Origin: Diploptera punctata
Lineage: Eukaryota > Arthropoda > Insecta > Blattodea > Blaberidae
NCBI GenBank assembly: GCA_030220185.1
Contig: JASPKZ010003845.1
Coordinates: forward strand, 1 to 64,000
DNA length: 64,000 nt
Direction of reading: 5' to 3'
Shown here: positions 58,878 to 64,000 of the stretch, piece after piece
Layout of the letters: each line of letters begins with the position of its first letter
Numbering within the stretch: position 1 is the stretch's first letter
Program-made: the position numbers and the translations under genes
The notes under the pieces: model-generated
The model's database searches: none
What the model saw: the letters and a program-made list of their open reading frames with translations, nothing else
What the model was told of the DNA's origin: nothing

Positions 58878-59115
58878 GAATCCAATTCAAACACTTATTT
58901 TTCTTATATATGTATTATACTCTCCATTATTACTAGATGTCGCGAGAACACTGTCTTCACTGCCATCTAGTAGCTGACTATATCAAGTAAGCAAATTAAA
59001 GAGAATATTTTATTTTACTTTATAGCAGTGACGCTTTATCGATGTTCTAATTAAATCTTTAACATTGAGCAATGCAAGCTTAATATGGTATGATAAGAAA
59101 AATAAATGCCTGGAC

Positions 59116-59117
<2 letters not shown>

Positions 59118-59163
<46 letters not shown>
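59118..59163. repeat. (TA)n microsatellite
   Basis: It starts inside the second copy of the tRNA-like repeat, just after CTGGACGGGA. Confidence 0.9.
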
Positions 59164-59166
<3 letters not shown>

Positions 59167-59169
59167 ATT

Positions 59170-59520
59170 GACGCTCTAGGGCCACAATTTTTCTTTGATC
59201 GAAACAAAAAACACGGCATATAGCGATTGATTAAAAAGTAAGGTCGAGTTTGTTAACCAGTAAAATCGTACCATTAGGCGTGGGAGTAAATCTGAAACAA
59301 AAATTTAAATAACATTGTAGCGGTCGAAATTTTCTACGTTTCACATCGAAACTCGGTGTATGCTATTAAAATAAACAGAGGAAGATATTCTCCAAAAATC
59401 AGCGAAATCCGACCGTTACAAGTGGGGATTTACTTGAAACACGAAATTAAAATAACCCTAGCAAACGCCAAGTTTGCTTTGTCTCATTGTATACCATATA
59501 GTTTAGTTAACCCTTAAAGT
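59170..59520. repeat. Interspersed repeat with internal sub-repeats
   Basis: The start (GACGCTCTAGGGCCACAATT) resembles 10888 and 23038 (ACGCTCTAGCAACCTCAATT). The end (CCCTAGCAAACGCCAAGTTTG, TATACCATATAGTTTAGTTA) resembles 63834-63895. AAATCCGACCGTTA-type motifs recur inside. Confidence 0.5.
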
Positions 59521-59874
59521 GGCATTGTATCCTATAAGATGGCTTACATTAATTTAATCTGTGTCAAATTGTACAACAAAATGCTATAGATGCCCTACTC
59601 TTACAGTTATGTATGCTTAGGTTTTACTGCATTCCCACACTTTTAAATAAGCTACCTTCAAAAAATTGAGTCACTCCAATTAAAAAAAGAAAAAAAGAAA
59701 AAAAATGTTCCTAAACCTGCAAAATGGGAGCATAAATTCGACTTGCTGAGGAATTCGCTTAGTTTGCACAGTTTTTGCGTGACGGTATTTTTAAATGATT
59801 TATTCTTGTTAGCCTAGAATATGATAATGGTTTACGATTCCTCAAATCGATTAATTAAAAGAAAACATTTTTGT

Positions 59875-60819
59875 GCGCGATAGTACGTTTTGTCGTATTT
59901 ACAGCAATGGCGATAATGATTGAATGTTCAACTTCTTACATTTCGGGGTTGCCAACTTAAATAACTATACTGTAAATATTACATATTACAAACCTCGTGC
60001 GGGAAGTAAAACCACTGCCCTTTACGTATGCTACGTACAATGCATATTCTTCTTCTTGTAAGTCCATGTTTCCCTTAACAGAGATATAGGTGCTCTCCCC
60101 CTACAGGGAAGAATTTGAATCATACTAATTTAGTTACACTTATTTACCTATAGATGCCATTTGACTGGTCCGTGGTCAGCGTTCCGCCTCATACTGACAT
60201 CTAGGAAACCAAGGTAGTACTAGGACGGGAAAATTCGGTAAATTTTGCTTAGAGGCCTTTTCATTCAGGCTTAAGGATCTTTTACGAGCCTGAAAATCTT
60301 CAGACTCGGGACCCACGGCTTAAAGTCCCTCCGGAGGACTTGCTCCTTGGATTTTTCCATCCTAAAAAATCCATCGGCCCCGGCCAGGTTTGAACCCGCG
60401 ACCCTCGGGACCAGAGTCCACTAGTCCACTGCTGCCGATACAAAAATATATCCAAAAAATAGTATTAATATACATTATACGAAACAAATCACTGCATTTT
60501 AAATGATGTGAACTTTATTTGAAACAATATAAAACAATAAATACGTACTTGCCGCCATTTTATGACTGATTGGTGTCACTCTGTTAACGTTAGTCAGTTG
60601 TTTATAATGAACGCAAATATTTCCAACAAAGATGTTATTATTTTACTACTATTTATTATTTTGAAAACACCATCGCGCAAAAAAATAATGTACACCGCAC
60701 GTTTGTGAAGTGTTTTATAGAATCTCAGGAATTAAAAACCGAGCGATAGCGAGGTTTTTAAATATTTGCTCACTTCTGTAAAAAACCACTTCCTAACCTC
60801 GCATCGTAGTATACTATTA
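59875..60819. repeat. Repeat U, copy 3, with SINE-A inside
   Basis: GCGCGATAGTACGTTTTGTCG through AACCTCGCATCGTAGTATAC aligns to the U copies at 4719 and 19397. It is interrupted by SINE-A at 60048-60437. Its flanks are not RTE-A, which shows that U is an independent unit. Confidence 0.7.
60048..60437 (-). mobile_element. SINE-A (reverse), full length
   Basis: It matches 33165-33551 over its length: 3' end TTCTTCTTGTAAGTCC (reversed (GAA)n tail), ACTGACATCTAGGAAACC, and head with reversed B box GGTTTGAACCCGC. Confidence 0.85.
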
Positions 60820-61216
60820 TTAGCCTATTGATTGGACATCATTTCAATGTTAGTTCACTATTATTAGTGGATTGTTATAATAGGAACTATATTTTGTCCA
60901 CCAATAATAATTGTGGTTTGTACCTGGAGGCATAATTTTGGAAACCACTGCTCGGAGCGTCCGAATTGTTAAAAGTGTCATTTATTATTGACGAAACCTA
61001 ATGGATCCTAGGGAGAAGTTGCGTTTGTCCTCAGAGGTTTCGCGGGAGATCGATAAAATACACACACACATACAGGTAGACATAGAGTAGATAAATATGA
61101 GGAGGACAAACACTCGTACATCGCCAGACAGCTACATGGATAAATAGGCCTATAGACGATATAAACACAGGTAGTTAAAAATACAGAATAGGTATCTGAG
61201 ATTTCAGTAGTCCTTA
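60820..61216. other. Unassigned DNA
   Basis: No gene or named repeat was recognised. Confidence 0.45.
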
Positions 61217-61344
61217 ACTATGTAATACTGTGAAATGCCCAGGATGCCTTTTGGAACATGTCTTCCATCTTCTGGTACTCAACAAGCAGAAGATGGAACA
61301 TATGTTCCGAAAGGTCTCGTGGATATTTCACAGCATTATATAGT
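61217..61344. repeat. Long imperfect hairpin (~128 nt)
   Basis: Left arm (ACTATGTAATACTGTGAAAT ... TTCCATCTTCTG) and right arm (CAGAAGATGGAA ... ATTTCACAGCATTATATAGT) pair over more than 50 nt at roughly 80% with a 12-nt loop. The right arm contains CAGAAGATGGAACATATG and TTCCGAAAGG. It could be a foldback MITE or another self-folding repeat. No second copy is seen in the window. Confidence 0.7.
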
Positions 61345-61899
61345 GCTAGCAGGAAAGTTATATTAAATTATGATATTAATACGAGTCTTAAATATATATT
61401 AAATGTAATGACATCTAGACTTAGTAAATAATACACCGGCCGAGGTAAATAGTAAAAGAGTCTAGTTTGTTGGTACAGTGGTTTGAATCCAGGATTTCCC
61501 AAAAATGAGATTCAGTTGCTATTGCCCTGAGTTAACTTGCTTGGTACACCGGAATGCCTCTTCTTTTATTCACTCTAAAGTTATGCAGGCAAAATACATT
61601 GAAAAACAGATAATGGTTGGGAGGACAATTTAGACTGAAACAAGTTGGAATAAAAAGGAATTAAAGTAACATAAATAACGAGAAATGTTGTAAAATAAAA
61701 AAGCGGCAGAAAATGCAGATGGCGTTTTGTTACAGTTGGAATTTTCCTTTAAGGCGGGCAGATTTGTGGCGCCTCCGTGTGGCATGATGCTAGAAATATA
61801 ATCCTTTTCTTGATGGTTATGCCTAGCTTGCTCCAGTTCTTTAGGGATGGACAAATTTAATATATTCTGTCACTTTAATACTATATATGATAGTACTTT
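61345..61899. other. Unassigned DNA
   Basis: No gene or named repeat was recognised; the 74-codon frame at 61630-61854 shows no known motif. Confidence 0.4.
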
Positions 61900-62010
61900 T
61901 TCGCGAATTGAGAAGAAATGAGGCTACTGAAGTTGTTCTTATGAAAATATTTTATGAAAAAAATACAGATTTTCACCGATCCTATCTAGTAGAGACCAAA
62001 AATGAACGAT
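61900..62010 (-). mobile_element. LINE 3'-region scrap
   Basis: TTTCGCGAATTGAGAAG through CACCGATCCTATCTAGTAG matches 58255-58370 of the LINE 3' end at 57806. Confidence 0.5.
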
Positions 62011-62066
62011 GACCAAAATGTATATGTCCATCTCTCCTTCTCTCTCTCTCTTTCTTTATATAAATA

Positions 62067-62095
62067 AATAAATAAATAAATATATATATATATGT

Positions 62096-62140
<45 letters not shown>

Positions 62141-62155
62141 TGTCTGTCTGTCTGT
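62067..62155. repeat. (TAAA)n(TA)n(TG)n(TCTG)n compound microsatellite
   Basis: Four simple-repeat blocks follow one another directly and end at the head of a SINE-A fragment. Confidence 0.9.
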
Positions 62156-62305
62156 CGGCCGCGATGGACTAGTGGTTATGTTCCTTACATCAGGTCGCGA
62201 GATTCCGCGGATCAAACATCGATGGTTGTTTTAGGATGGATAAATCTAAGAAGCAATCCTCTGGGAGGGACTTAATAAGTTGTAGGTTACGAATCTGAAG
62301 ATAAT
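62156..62305 (+). mobile_element. SINE-A 5' fragment
   Basis: TGGACTAGTGGTTATGTTCC and the body block GTTTTAGGATGGATAAATC and AGCAATCCTCTGGGAGGGAC; truncated at the (AAT)n tract. Confidence 0.7.
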
Positions 62306-62356
62306 AATGATAATAATAATAATAATAGTAATCATAATAACTATATTAATAATAAC

Positions 62357-62420
<64 letters not shown>

Positions 62421-62590
62421 CTTTATTTTAGCTGGCAGAGTTAAGGCCGTAAGGCCTTCTCTTCCACTGAACCAGCGAATAGTAAGATTATACAAAAATT
62501 ACATACTTATTACAATTTTAGGATATTATTAAAACATAGACTAAACTAAAGACAATGCTGATGTGATCTAATACTAGCTAATACTAAAAA
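62306..62590 (-). mobile_element. LINE 3' end with long (AAT)n tail
   Basis: (AAT)n at about 62308-62418, then GCTTTATTTTAGCTGGCAG and GTTAAGGCCGTAAGGCCTTC. On the minus strand this is a 3' end with an AATAAAG-like signal followed by (ATT)n, showing a LINE tail grown into a microsatellite. Confidence 0.75.
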
Positions 62591-62995
62591 AAACATGGAA
62601 TATAATATACCAAGGAACGTATTTTCAAAAAAAAACAGTGAAATCCGACCATAAGAAGTGGGAGCTTACCTGAAATCCAAAATTAGAAATTGATTCTATA
62701 GAGTTTCTTACGTCTAGAAAATAGCATTACTCTTATGGAGAAATTATTCCTAGTAAACGTGTCCTTTTAAATGAGATTGATTTATTACTTTATTCGTTTG
62801 AAATAAATAATTTAGTTAAATAGTTTCACGTATAACTTTGCCAAGACGTTGGATGCCATATTTATGGAAACAAATACCATTATGGAACGTATAATTATCA
62901 CCTACATAGGCCTATTTAATAAAGTTAGGAGGTGAACTCAATTACCAGAACAGCGGCTAGTGGATATACCATTAGACCACCTTCTTTCAACAAAC
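62591..62995. other. Mostly unassigned
   Basis: Around 62640 a short GAAATCCGACCATAAGAAGT block resembles the repeat at 59405. Confidence 0.4.
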
Positions 62996-63740
62996 TTACT
63001 TACTTACTTACTCACTGGCACTATCGAACCCGTAGGTTCATGGCCGCACGGACATAAGCTCTCCATACATCCCTATCCTGAGCTAATGCTTTCCAATCAT
63101 TCCCTGTATAATCTACTTCCCTCAAATCATAGTTAATGTTGTTCTCCCACCTCATTCTTGGTCTACCAACTGGGCGTTTTCCTTCTGGCTTTCCTACAAG
63201 AAGTTTCCATACACGTCTTTCATTCCCCATTCGCGCAACATGTCCTGCCCATCGCAGTCTACGGGACTTAACTGTTCTTATTATATCTGGCTTCCTATAA
63301 AGACCATGTAGTTCATTGTTATGTAGTCTTCTCCATTCACCTGTCTGTTCATCTCTCTTTGGTCCAAAAATTTTCCTAAGAACTTTATTCTCAAATACTC
63401 TTAATCTCCTTTCCTCCCTTAAAGTAAGAGTCCATGTTTCACACCCATATAATATAACTGGTAGAATAATAGTTTTATATATTTTCAGCTTAACGTTTTT
63501 TGAAAGGAGTTGGGACATCAAAAGTCTCTGCAATGCATAATAGCATGCATTTCCAGAATTGAGCCTATGTTTAATTTCTTTGTGCATCTCATTCCTATTT
63601 GTGATTATTGTTCCTAGGTATTTGAATTCAGCCAATTCCTCAAAATTTCCCTCATTTGTCATTAGCTGTCCATTTCCATTATATAATGTATTTCTACGTG
63701 TGACCATATATTTAGTTTTACTGATATTTACAAACTTAGA
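62996..63740 (-). mobile_element. RTE-A LINE fragment, best-preserved C-terminus
   Basis: The minus strand has 228 open codons (63707-63021): EFKYLGTIITNRNEMHKEIK, ILPVILYGCETWTLTLREE, RRLRWAGHVARMGNERRVWK, GKRPVGRPRMRWENNINYDL and a final WRAYVRAAMNLRVR. This is the C-terminal third of an RTE-type polyprotein, downstream of the reverse transcriptase. The tail is (GTAA)n (62996-63012 as TTAC on the + strand). 5'-truncated near 63740. It is the most intact of about ten RTE-A pieces and serves as the reference. Confidence 0.85.
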
Positions 63741-64000
63741 GATAATTATATATCCACCTCTGCCACTCAGCCTGTGGCGTCAAGCGACAACATTGTTCCC
63801 ATAAGAGCAATACTATTTTCTAGACATGAAAAACCCTATAGCAACCGCTATGTTTGGTTCGTCGCAAGGTATATCATACAATTTAATTACCCCTTAATTT
63901 AGCAATGGATAAAAAAAGTGATGTCTGACTTTAAGAGAGGAGAGAAAAAAATGCGGGTATTGAGAACAAATTATTTAAGGTAGTCTATGGGACTAAAAAG
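63741..64000. other. Repeat-derived end of window
   Basis: 63834-63900 resembles 59453-59520; the remainder is unassigned. Confidence 0.4.

Overview
The window is repeat-dense, AT-rich nuclear DNA from an animal, most likely an insect. The many decayed RTE-type LINE fragments, several tRNA-derived SINE families, and MITEs of PIF/Harbinger, piggyBac, pogo/Tigger and Crypton type suggest a large polyneopteran genome such as a cockroach. That placement is inference from family content, not from an alignment. I find no convincing host protein-coding gene. Almost every long reading frame is either a by-product of trinucleotide arrays or a piece of a mobile element.

Layout. 1-3290: (ACC/ACT)n array with a higher-order unit of about 150 bp. 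4360-11733 and 19050-23868: two diverged direct copies of one composite segment (RTE fragment, unclassified repeat 'U', SINEs). They differ by later insertions and deletions, so each serves as an empty site for insertions in the other. 11785-12970: a tail-to-tail pair of non-autonomous Crypton derivatives. 12971-18893: about 5.7 kb of (ACT)n-derived arrays, broken by a short LINE-like 3' end that runs into (CTA)n, and by a SINE. 23869-26785: a reversed, 5'-truncated CR1/Jockey-like LINE. It abuts 26786-28985, an array that passes in order through GA-rich, GAC/ACG-rich, ACT-rich and CA/TG/ATGC-rich blocks. 30195-31058: a decayed gene-like fragment. 31402-31700: a piggyBac-type MITE. 35455-37311: a Crypton element with an uninterrupted tyrosine-recombinase catalytic region. 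37380-38765: an RTE fragment split by a Tigger-type MITE. 39-53 kb: nested RTE and SINE fragments and two tandem-repeat elements. 53186-57240: an internally deleted RTE-B derivative beside a nearly full-length, broken RTE-B. 57-64 kb: LINE 3' ends with (AAT)n tails, SINEs, a tRNA-like cloverleaf, a third copy of U, a long hairpin, and an RTE-A fragment with (GTAA)n tail.

The most interesting signal is the Crypton family. One copy with the recombinase gene and three internally deleted copies share the same outer ends. These are a GACTATTTAAC-type 5' end and, at the 3' end only, an imperfect hairpin of about 100 nt. Complete copies sit between short direct repeats (ATCATAA class), and one insertion has a paralogous empty site in the same window. 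The second theme is that several LINE 3' tails here are short tandem repeats ((AAT)n, (GATA)n, (GTAA)n, (CTA)n). This gives a plausible seed for the roughly 10-11 kb of trinucleotide array.
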